From a virus, in the IMG/VR virus record IMGVR_UViG_3300025080_000036, positions 1 to 54,416 of that record: a stretch of DNA of 54,416 nt; one strand, given 5' to 3'. Positions 1 to 7,450 of the stretch are shown here, piece after piece. Position numbers and translations under genes: made by a program. Each line of letters begins with the position of its first letter. Within the stretch, counting starts at the first letter, position 1. The notes beneath the pieces are model-generated. The model worked only from the letters and a program-made list of their open reading frames with translations. It was not told the DNA's origin and ran no database searches.

Positions 1-111
1 CCGCAGTGAGCCACCCTGAAGCCAAGCCTCCCACCGTTCTGGATCAACGGTAGGGGAGTTTTGCATGAAATCACCATGCTGGCCTTTCAGGGCAAAACAA
101 AAACCACCCAC
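1..111 (-). CDS. Possible N-terminal part of a gene cut by the left edge
   Basis: An open minus-strand frame of 37 codons runs from a possible GTG at 111 off the left edge; an internal ATG at 66 is an alternative start. The visible protein looks coding (it includes DPERWEAWLQGG) but I do not recognise the family. It lies beyond the hairpin that follows the GajB gene and so probably belongs to another transcript. No good ribosome binding site is visible, so this is a weak call. Confidence 0.2.
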   Translation of the reverse strand, partial: MGGFCFALKGQHGDFMQNSPTVDPERWEAWLQGGSLR

Positions 112-126
112 CGACAAACTCTCGTT

Positions 127-172
127 TATCAATAGATGGTACTTAATTTGGCACAGTAACTATCTGTTGATA
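127..172. repeat. Imperfect inverted repeat between GajB end and left-edge ORF
   Basis: The arm TATCAATAGATGGTAC (127-142) matches the reverse complement of GTAACTATCTGTTGATA (156-172) with a few mismatches around a 13-base spacer. It lies just outside the hairpin that closes the defence operon. It could be an operator, a recombination site or an RNA hairpin; the sequence does not decide between these. Confidence 0.45.
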
Positions 173-175
173 AAG

Positions 176-210
176 TGCACCGCCACCGATTCAGAGGCGG
201 TGCAAGTTTT
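176..210. terminator. Hairpin after the GajB gene
   Basis: A perfect 9-bp stem (TGCACCGCC at 176-184 with GGCGGTGCA at 196-204) lies about 30 bases past the GajB stop. Plus-strand transcripts would end in AGTTTT. In the minus direction, where the defence operon runs, the stem is followed only by CTTTATC, so termination there may be weak. Confidence 0.5.
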
Positions 211-235
211 AACGATTTCAATTCTTGCACACCCC

Positions 236-2080
236 TTATGAAGTTGCTACTGCATCTGCCTTTACCAGCTCCACACCATTGATAGTAGCCATACAAGAAA
301 AGACACTATCCCTTTCGTTTCCGTTATAATCTAACCTTTTGGCGCTCGCTGAAACAAACACCTGCTTCCGCGCTCGTGTTATTCCAACATAGAATACCGC
401 CAACTCGTCCAAAGCGTTATCTCGAAAACTCGCTGACAGTGGGTTTGGCAAAGAACACCGATCCTTGGTCGAAGAGGCGGATTTATTCGAGCAATCTTTA
501 CAGGTATAGTATCCGGGGAATACCCATCGTTCCACATCCGCGAGTACAACATAATCCCACTCGAGTCCCTTCGCTCCGTGGACAGTGGAGAGGATAACTT
601 GCGAACCCACATACTCCATAGCCTGTTTCAATTGGCGGTTCTCAAAAATATCCAAAATCAGATTGTACTTGTCCTCGGACAAGATGTCTGAGTAGTCGAT
701 TGATACTTTCTCGACAAGGGCATCAAGCAACCGGAGCAGTGAGTCGATTGTTTTGCCTGCCGCTGCTTCATATGCTTTTTTGATGTTATCCGAGAAAGAG
801 ACCAAAGCCTTCTTGTTGATGCTCTTTGACTTCCCGAACCGCTTTATGAACATCTCTTGGCATTTGTTGTGAAATTCTACATACTCGGCATCTTCGTCTG
901 TGAACATACCGTAGAAGTATGCTACTCTTTTATCGGTAAGTTCTGTTTCTACAATTTCGGCGTTCTTGCCTCGACCTCTGAAAAGGATAGCGATTTTGTC
1001 TGTTCCACCACCCATAAGGGTCTGGACTTTTGCCACAACCTGCTGTGCTTCATCTTGCTGGGTTGTTCCCCAAAAGGCAGGTAACATCGCCACGTCATCA
1101 TCTGAGAAGGTTGGAGAAAAACAAGACGCAGCGTTCTTTCTGATGTTTTTATCCAGTTTTAGCATTTCGGGATTATTACGGAATCGGTAGTTCTTTGACA
1201 GGGCAACTTTAGTCATTCCGTATTTGTCAGCGACCGTAGTCATTATATCAGGCAACGCTCCAATGAAGCCGTAAATCCTCTGTAACGGGTCGCCAAGAAA
1301 AACAAGCTGCGTCTGTTCAACGATAATTGCCTCAAGCAAGCTCCACGCAATGCAGTTTGTGTCTTGAAATTCGTCGACCACAATGAGCGGGTAGTAGCTC
1401 TGATAGAATTTCTTTACCTCAGCAAATTGTTCGAAAACCTCCAACACAAGCAAAATCACTGCATTGTGCGTAATGTAATCCAAAGGCATGAGTTTCCTTG
1501 TGATGATGTCATTATAGCCTTTTCTATCCTTTGTCTCAGGTAATATTCCATACCCAATGTCGCTATCTACTTTAACAATATGGTCTTGCTCATCAGTCGT
1601 TAGAGTATTAGCGATTCCTTTCCATTCTGGCGTAATATTCCCTTTGCTATTTTTTAGTGCGCCTATCGCCCGAAAAAGGTTAATGTCCTTCCGTAAAGCA
1701 TCTGCTACCAGATAGCCATACTTTTTAAGGATACCCTTACAAAAGCCGTGGTAATTTGTGACCGTAACTTTTTTACCTATAACCTCAGGACTGTTTTGAG
1801 AACAGAGCAAAGATGGCAGTTTCTCGGCAACTTCTCGCTTTACCTTAAGCGCGGCGTTCACGCTGAAAGTGAGACCAAGGATGCGCTTAGGGTTCGGTAT
1901 GCCTCCCGAAGTAAATAAATAGGCAATTCGACTAATCATCGTCGTGGTTTTGCCATATCCGGCAGGGGCTTCGACAATCAACCGCAGACTATCTGAAAAA
2001 ATAACCTCAAGCTGTTTCCCATCGCCTTCGTGTTGGACAGAGATTCTCTCCTTTATCTCCACAAGATTGGCGTTAGGCAT
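236..2080 (-). CDS. gajB: GajB-like UvrD/Rep-family helicase (Gabija)
   Basis: A 614-residue superfamily 1A helicase. Visible motifs in order are the Walker A loop APAGYGKT (38-46), motif II VVDEFQDTN, motif III FLGDPLQRIYGF, motif IV KNYRFRN, motif V STVHGAKGLEWD and motif VI VGITRARKQ. The start overlaps the end of the upstream OLD-family gene by 8 bases. An OLD/TOPRIM nuclease followed directly by a UvrD-like helicase is the Gabija layout; in that system GajB joins the GajA complex and helps it cut phage DNA. At 614 residues it is longer than the roughly 500 I recall for the best-studied GajB. The tandem supports the call more than the protein does, because UvrD-like helicases are common. 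Confidence 0.8.
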   Translation of the reverse strand: MPNANLVEIKERISVQHEGDGKQLEVIFSDSLRLIVEAPAGYGKTTTMISRIAYLFTSGGIPNPKRILGLTFSVNAALKVKREVAEKLPSLLCSQNSPEVIGKKVTVTNYHGFCKGILKKYGYLVADALRKDINLFRAIGALKNSKGNITPEWKGIANTLTTDEQDHIVKVDSDIGYGILPETKDRKGYNDIITRKLMPLDYITHNAVILLVLEVFEQFAEVKKFYQSYYPLIVVDEFQDTNCIAWSLLEAIIVEQTQLVFLGDPLQRIYGFIGALPDIMTTVADKYGMTKVALSKNYRFRNNPEMLKLDKNIRKNAASCFSPTFSDDDVAMLPAFWGTTQQDEAQQVVAKVQTLMGGGTDKIAILFRGRGKNAEIVETELTDKRVAYFYGMFTDEDAEYVEFHNKCQEMFIKRFGKSKSINKKALVSFSDNIKKAYEAAAGKTIDSLLRLLDALVEKVSIDYSDILSEDKYNLILDIFENRQLKQAMEYVGSQVILSTVHGAKGLEWDYVVLADVERWVFPGYYTCKDCSNKSASSTKDRCSLPNPLSASFRDNALDELAVFYVGITRARKQVFVSASAKRLDYNGNERDSVFSCMATINGVELVKADAVATS

Positions 2081-3824
2081 TGGTCGCCACCTCCTGCGCT
2101 TTCTTTATCGCATCACTATAGCAAGCGGGTATGAGTTCTGCGGAGAGCGATTCGCCGACGATACGTCCAAGGAGGACGCCCTTCTTTGCCATAAACCATG
2201 CTGAATACATCCGACAGAATTCAACTTCGTTGGTGTCGCTTACATCTGACAACTTCTTAGGGGTGTAGCCGTTGATATCTACGCCCATCTTCTTGAAATG
2301 CTTCTGAACGAAATCCACGTCCATTGCTATTGACTCGGCTTTGCGGTCTAAATCCAGTGCAATCGCACGAACAACCGAAGCCTTATCGTTGGCAAATAGA
2401 GTCTTGACGATTTCAATCTCGAAACATAGTTCTTTTGTGAAAAACTCATCCTCCGTAGCAGTATGACCAGTTCTAACATCCCCGTCGTAAATGGCAATGC
2501 TTGGAATGGCAAACAGCTTCAGCAGCTGGCGAAGCGGCTTGATAGAACCCTCGCCCCTTGCATTTATCACGCAAATGCCGTAGTCATCCAAATCAACGCC
2601 TATCTTATCGGAAAAAGCGCGGATACAGCCGTATTCCGTCCCGCCTTCAATCAACATAGCGCATTTGGCATAGAACGCCTCCTTGATTTCAGGGAAGTGC
2701 ATAATGAGATGCTTTTCATCCTCGGTCTTAATACGCCCCTCGTTATTCGTGTGTTCAATCGGACGCAAATCATAGCCACTGATGACCGCAGTCTTATCCC
2801 CGTCCTTATAGAAACGGATAAGGTTGCGGTAATCCCCGACCAATGCATCCGTCGAATGCGTGACTATAATCAACTGCCCGTCGATACCGTCCACACCAAA
2901 GCAAATCTTCAGCAGGTCGACAAACTCGGAATCTTCGTTACGCAAGATTCGCTTGTAGTAGCCGATAAGTGACCTCTGCAAATATGGATGCAGGTGGACT
3001 TCCGGCTCGTCAATCGACAGCACGAGCGGCAATAGTTTTTTACCGTTGTCATCGGTATATAGTTGTTCCTCGAACGGAGCGGACTTGCTTTTGTACAACT
3101 CCATTATCTGGCACAGAATATTTATTGAAGCCATCGCCATATACTGTACTCCGCTCCCTGTGGTTTCAATCTTTCTGTCGCCGTCGGAAAGATAAAAAAG
3201 GCTTGCCAGCATTTCCGTCGGGTTCGGAGCGATAGTCGCCTTTATAGAGTAGTCACGAAAACTACGGATTTTGCCTAGATGACCGTTAATAAACTCCCTT
3301 AAACTATCTACTTGCGTGTCGTTCAAAAACGATGGAACGCCATCGCCAATAAACCTTCCAATGATTCCATTGATGAGGAGGCCCGCTCCTTTTTGGGAAT
3401 CAAGGCGCAACTCCCTGCTCGGCACAGATGTAGTCTCATATTTCAGGAAATTGATTTTCCTGATGAGCCTTGCCTGTATACTCTCGTTTGAGTCCGCACT
3501 GACGATTGTTGGATAGGCTTCCTTAATGGTTTGACGGTAACGAATCTTGAGCAATGAAGCATCATCCGGCGAAAAGTTATCGCCGAAAAAACCCTGCTCA
3601 TTAGGGAGCAGTCTGATATCCAATTCGACCTCGATGGCTTTATCAGGGTCAGAAAAGTCCTTCTCGTCAAACCCCTTGCCGTTACACACGGTGCCAAGGA
3701 GCGACAGGAAGTTGCTCTTTCCCAGATTGTTCTCCCCGATGATGTAATTACAATCCGGATTGAAGCAAATAGTTATACCGTCGATATTTCTATAGTTAGA
3801 GACCTTAATATATGAAATCCTCAT
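2073..3824 (-). CDS. gajA: GajA-like OLD-family ATPase with TOPRIM nuclease domain (Gabija)
   Basis: A 583-residue protein. The start at 3824 is preceded by GGGAGGG at good spacing; the frame stays open a further 31 codons upstream, but that extension has no family-like sequence. The N-terminus MRISYIKVSNYRNIDG is typical of RecF/OLD-type ATPases, followed by Walker A GENNLGKS (30-37) and Walker B LSIDEPEVHLHP. The C-terminal TOPRIM domain shows the conserved glutamate in MLIEGGTEYG and acidic residues in AIYDGD. Its length is close to known GajA. In Gabija this protein is a DNA endonuclease gated by nucleotide depletion, thought to act in the cytoplasm on invading DNA. The helicase gene overlaps its end. 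Confidence 0.85.
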   Translation of the reverse strand: MRISYIKVSNYRNIDGITICFNPDCNYIIGENNLGKSNFLSLLGTVCNGKGFDEKDFSDPDKAIEVELDIRLLPNEQGFFGDNFSPDDASLLKIRYRQTIKEAYPTIVSADSNESIQARLIRKINFLKYETTSVPSRELRLDSQKGAGLLINGIIGRFIGDGVPSFLNDTQVDSLREFINGHLGKIRSFRDYSIKATIAPNPTEMLASLFYLSDGDRKIETTGSGVQYMAMASINILCQIMELYKSKSAPFEEQLYTDDNGKKLLPLVLSIDEPEVHLHPYLQRSLIGYYKRILRNEDSEFVDLLKICFGVDGIDGQLIIVTHSTDALVGDYRNLIRFYKDGDKTAVISGYDLRPIEHTNNEGRIKTEDEKHLIMHFPEIKEAFYAKCAMLIEGGTEYGCIRAFSDKIGVDLDDYGICVINARGEGSIKPLRQLLKLFAIPSIAIYDGDVRTGHTATEDEFFTKELCFEIEIVKTLFANDKASVVRAIALDLDRKAESIAMDVDFVQKHFKKMGVDINGYTPKKLSDVSDTNEVEFCRMYSAWFMAKKGVLLGRIVGESLSAELIPACYSDAIKKAQEVATNA

Positions 3825-4099
3825 AAACCCTCCCGCGAAGTATATTCTCCGCCCTCTTCCTCTAACCCCGAATTCCATGGCCCGTAGCGTCAGAAAGTTC
3901 TCGGAGATTGTCCGCACAGCCTGCTTGGTGAAGCCTTCCGCTAACTCGGCTTTGTTAGATTCGGATATTACACTACAAATACAGCTTGCCGTTGTGCCGC
4001 ATTATCGTGGTTACGTGCTAGTCGGATACCTCGTCAAACTTGTAATCCTCGTAGGCGGCGGGGAACGTCAGGCATCAGTCGATGAGGTCTTGGGGCGGG

Positions 4100-4741
4100 T
4101 CAAAGACCGCACCTCCCGCATGTTTTGCCAAGCGGACAGCCCTTGCAGGACGGCTTTTTCCGGCAATGCTCCTTAGCGTTAATCACGATAAGGGCGTGGA
4201 AGCTGTTGTAAACCCCCGCGCTTTGCGGCAAGTTGCCCTCGAAGTATGCCTTGACCTCAGTGTAGCCTTTGCCCGCTTTTATCGGATACCGGCCGCAAAG
4301 CCGGACAGTGTAATCGTCCACCACGAAGGTCGGGAAGCCGAAAGCATAGAGCAATATCGAATCGGCGGTTTCCTGCCCGACGCCCTGTGTCGAGAGCAGT
4401 TCAGATCGCAGCTTAGTGAGCGACTCCCGTTGTACGGTTGGCACGTCATAATCGTAGTTAGCGTACCAAGCCGTGACTGCTTTCAAGTATCCAGCCTTCT
4501 GGTTGAAGAAACCCGCAGGTCGGATTATCTCCGTCAGTTCAGTAAGATCAGCGTTCGCCACGGTTTCAGGCGAGAGGTTCTCGCCAAAACTGGCGATTGC
4601 CTTCTCAACGTTGCCCCACACCGTGTTCTGGGTCAGCACTGCACCGACGATAACCTCATATGGCGTTTTCGCAGGCCACCAGTGCAAATCCCCGTAACGA
4701 GCGAGGAGCGTTTCGTATATGGATAACAGCTTATCGTCCAT
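4100..4741 (-). CDS. COG2231-type HhH-GPD DNA glycosylase with Fe-S cluster
   Basis: A 213-residue endonuclease III superfamily protein. The N-terminal WWPAKTPYEVIVGAVLTQNT is typical of COG2231, which includes MagIII-like glycosylases. The helix-hairpin-helix is GVGQETA (120-126), followed by the conserved aspartates of VVDDYT (141-145). The lysine that gives endonuclease III its lyase activity (GVGRKTA) is replaced by glutamate, which predicts a glycosylase without lyase activity. Four C-terminal cysteines (193, 199, 202, 208) fit an iron-sulphur cluster. It lies between a broken vsr and gajA, downstream of cytosine methyltransferases, so T:G mismatches from deaminated 5-methylcytosine are a plausible substrate (inference). 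The substrate cannot be read from sequence. Confidence 0.75.
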   Translation of the reverse strand: MDDKLLSIYETLLARYGDLHWWPAKTPYEVIVGAVLTQNTVWGNVEKAIASFGENLSPETVANADLTELTEIIRPAGFFNQKAGYLKAVTAWYANYDYDVPTVQRESLTKLRSELLSTQGVGQETADSILLYAFGFPTFVVDDYTVRLCGRYPIKAGKGYTEVKAYFEGNLPQSAGVYNSFHALIVINAKEHCRKKPSCKGCPLGKTCGRCGL

Positions 4742-4752
4742 TACGACCTCAT

Positions 4753-5189
4753 TTACTTTAGGATTACGCTTCTGTATGTGGTCTCAACCGTGTCTGCGCA
4801 CTTCGACACGTCTGCTTTAATGTCGCTTTCCCAAATCCTTAACACAATCCAACCGTCACGTACCAAACGAGCGGTATGCTCTTTATCACGACTCATGTTG
4901 CCGAGGATTTTGTCGCGCCAGTACTGCGTTTATCGTTTTAACTCATCCTCTAAAGAAGCCTGCCCTCGTATAGCCCAGAGTTGTGCCCGTGCCAGAAGTC
5001 ACCATCACAGAAGACCACTATTTTCGCTCTTGTAAATACGATGTCCGGCTTACCGGGGAGCGATTTCACATTTACCTTGTAGCGCAATCCGCGCGACCAT
5101 AACGCGCGTCGGGGCGCAAGTTCTGGTCTGGTGTTTTTGGACTTCACGGCGGACATTATCTTGTGGGTAATTTCCGGTGTCCGTGCCAT
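4753..5189 (-). pseudogene. vsr: Broken Vsr-type T:G mismatch endonuclease
   Basis: The first half reads as a normal very-short-patch-repair endonuclease: MSAVKSKNT, LPGKPDIVF and FWHGHN. Directly after FWHGHN the frame is lost by a +2/-1 indel. The expected continuation, beginning WAIRGQASLEDELKR, is in another frame, and there a TAA stands where family members usually have tyrosine before QYWRDKILGN. The rest, including WIVLRIWESDI, is intact down to the stop at 4753. There are thus at least two independent lesions. Vsr nicks next to T in T:G mismatches made by deamination of 5-methylcytosine. The start at 5189 is chosen because MARTPEITHKIM matches the family; upstream in-frame methionines overlap the neighbour. 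Confidence 0.85.
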
Positions 5190-5208
5190 AAGCTCACCTC
5201 TAAACCTG

Positions 5209-5790
5209 TCAATCGTTGCAGAATATAGCTTGAACACCAACCGTCGCGAGAGCGGTAGTTATATGTTTCTTATCAGCAATGGTTAGACTGTTGCTTGTGA
5301 CGACAAGGTGCAAACAAATCGCAGGAGTTTGTCCGTTAATCGTGAGACCCGGTTCGCGCGCTATAAGTTGCAACGCTTTTCTCAAAGCGGTTTCCCATTT
5401 TAGAACGGTGCCGCCGCTAACGACGAATATTCTCCCATCGTTAGAACATGACACGGAAACCCTCGCGTCTTTGCCAGTACATTGTTGTATTACAGATGAT
5501 TCAGTGCCGTATATCTGCTGAATGGTATCAGTAGGCGATACGCCTTCAAGTGCGTTCCTCGTGACCCGCTTTGCATAAGCATTAAGTATTGCGTCCTTAA
5601 TATACGTGCGAACATTTTCTTTCGGCATATATTCACGCAGCACACCTCCAATCTCGGACTCTTCGACCAATGAGTCCAAGAACTGGTTGTTTTCCGTACG
5701 GTTGCGCGTACTATAACCAAAATCATCTGCTCTGGAGTATACAAGTGCTTTTACCTGCACCGCTTTTTTGTTTGGAAGTTTTTTCGCCAT
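5209..5790 (-). CDS. Unknown protein of the MORC-type restriction operon
   Basis: A 193-residue protein I cannot assign to a family. It has no signal peptide or membrane segment. The N-terminus is basic (MAKKLPNKKAVQVKALVYSR), the middle is polar, and the C-terminal third looks like alternating strands and helices around ICLHLVVTSNSLTIADKKH. It starts 1 base after the helicase-nuclease stop and ends 19 bases before vsr, so it is almost certainly co-translated with the restriction genes. A role as specificity, regulatory or accessory subunit of that system is inferred from position only. Confidence 0.7.
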   Translation of the reverse strand: MAKKLPNKKAVQVKALVYSRADDFGYSTRNRTENNQFLDSLVEESEIGGVLREYMPKENVRTYIKDAILNAYAKRVTRNALEGVSPTDTIQQIYGTESSVIQQCTGKDARVSVSCSNDGRIFVVSGGTVLKWETALRKALQLIAREPGLTINGQTPAICLHLVVTSNSLTIADKKHITTALATVGVQAIFCND

Positions 5791-5791
5791 A

Positions 5792-7450
5792 TCAAAATCC
5801 CTCCGGAAATTTCAGCTTGGTTTCATCGTCCGAATCGCCCAAGTTCGCAACATCCTCAAGCCATACGTTGACGAAACTCTCCATTCTCGCGTCAGAGAAT
5901 GATACAAAGCCTTCCTGAAGGTAAACGACCTCGTTTTCTACGCCTTTGGCTTTTCCCTCCCTGTTCATTTCAATCATATCCGCCATACGGCGAATGTCCG
6001 AAACGAAGTCCAGTACGATGACCTTCTCCTTACCCTCCGATAGCCGCAACCCGCGTCCAAGTTGCTGAACGAAAATCCGACGCGAGTGAGTTGCCCGCAG
6101 AAACACAAGGATGTTGACGTCAGGTATGTCTATACCTTCGTTCATCACATCGACGGCACTAACCGCTTGGTATGTTCCTGCAGCAAACGCAAGCAACCGC
6201 CTTCGTCGCTCGGCTTTGTCCACCCTTGATAAGGCGGCGCAAGGTATTCCTGACGCCGATAGCATATCTGCGAAGCGATTACTGTGTTCAATAGAGGGCG
6301 AAAATATCGCTATCCTCGGATTTGGAATGTCCTTAACAACCCGACGAATCTCAGAGATTACCGCTTCGTCGCGTTGTGGCAGGAACAACCTCTTATTGAG
6401 GTCTCGAATTGAGAGATTTTGCCTGCTCATCCTCTCCATATTGTTCCAGTCCACGTTGTCGCACAGAATGCGGTAATCTACCTTTGAAAGGTAGCCCATT
6501 GCCATGCCATCAACAAGCGACACCTTTTCCAGAGCCTCTCCGAACACCGTTGTAAGACTTTGCCCGTCACCACGCCAAGGTGTGGCGGTCATTCCGATTA
6601 ATAACTTCGGCTTAAGGTGTTCAAGGCAAGTGCGAAAACCGTGCGCGAGGGCGTGATGCGCTTCATCGACTATCACGACATCGAACTGGTCTGGTTCAAT
6701 CCCCGAAAGATACCCATAAAGGCTTTGGTAAAGCCCAAAGGAGATGCCCTCGGTGTCACGCGGCGGCAAGCCGTCAAAGAACACCGAAGTCGGCACCTCC
6801 TTTTTTATTTGCGGCCAGAACCCTTGCTCTAACTGTAGAGCCAAGTCGGTAGCGTGGCACAAGACAAGTATCCGTCGGCATCCCTTCTCCCAGAGTTCAC
6901 GAGCGATTGTCGCCGCGATTACAGTCTTGCCAAGCCCTGTGGCGACGATATAGAAGGCTCGCTTATCGCCTCGTTCATAAACCGCGAGAACCTTTTGGAC
7001 AATTTTATCTTGATACTGGCGTAAGCCTCGCCGACCGGCATGGTCATCCATCATCTGATTTATGAGGGCTTGAATAAACGCGCCGTTCCATAGTTTCAGG
7101 GTGTACCCGTTTTTCTCAAGCTGCTCCTGTCGCTGACGAGCGGTTTTGGTAAACTCCCCGTTAGTGGCAACAGCGGCAATGTTAGCGTCATAGTATGACA
7201 AAGCGTCAATTGCTTCTTTCAAGGCTTGGGGGCCAATATATCGGTCACCGGAAACAGCCTTTGCCTGAACAACCCAAGACCTCACTTGCTGGGCTTCCGG
7301 GTGAGTGGCGAGAATATCGCACCCTTTGTCTCCGGCACCGCCGATGACAGTAGTGTCGTTCCAACCCAAATGCCCCATCAGTCTGGCGACTGCTCGTTCA
7401 AGCCCCTTCCAGTTATAACCGTTTGATATATCATCGGTATAAAAATTCAT
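5792..7450 (-). CDS. Mrr-type nuclease fused to superfamily 2 helicase
   Basis: A 552-residue fusion. Residues about 1-130 look like a restriction endonuclease of the Mrr class: GLERAVARLM, then GAGDKGCDI (39-46) and QAK (62-64), which together make a PD-(D/E)XK active site with a QxK variant. The rest is a DEAD/DEAH-type helicase: Walker A ATGLGKT (170-176), DEAH (262-265), MTATPWR (about 288-294) and the arginine-finger motif QQLGRGLRL. It overlaps the GHKL ATPase by 4 bases. In MORC/MutL-associated restriction operons such a helicase is a usual partner, so this is probably the translocating and cutting component (family knowledge plus inference). Confidence 0.85.
   Translation of the reverse strand: MNFYTDDISNGYNWKGLERAVARLMGHLGWNDTTVIGGAGDKGCDILATHPEAQQVRSWVVQAKAVSGDRYIGPQALKEAIDALSYYDANIAAVATNGEFTKTARQRQEQLEKNGYTLKLWNGAFIQALINQMMDDHAGRRGLRQYQDKIVQKVLAVYERGDKRAFYIVATGLGKTVIAATIARELWEKGCRRILVLCHATDLALQLEQGFWPQIKKEVPTSVFFDGLPPRDTEGISFGLYQSLYGYLSGIEPDQFDVVIVDEAHHALAHGFRTCLEHLKPKLLIGMTATPWRGDGQSLTTVFGEALEKVSLVDGMAMGYLSKVDYRILCDNVDWNNMERMSRQNLSIRDLNKRLFLPQRDEAVISEIRRVVKDIPNPRIAIFSPSIEHSNRFADMLSASGIPCAALSRVDKAERRRRLLAFAAGTYQAVSAVDVMNEGIDIPDVNILVFLRATHSRRIFVQQLGRGLRLSEGKEKVIVLDFVSDIRRMADMIEMNREGKAKGVENEVVYLQEGFVSFSDARMESFVNVWLEDVANLGDSDDETKLKFPEGF

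Noticed and set aside
4082-4726. 214-codon plus-strand frame
   Set aside because: Opposite the glycosylase, which has clear HhH and Fe-S motifs.
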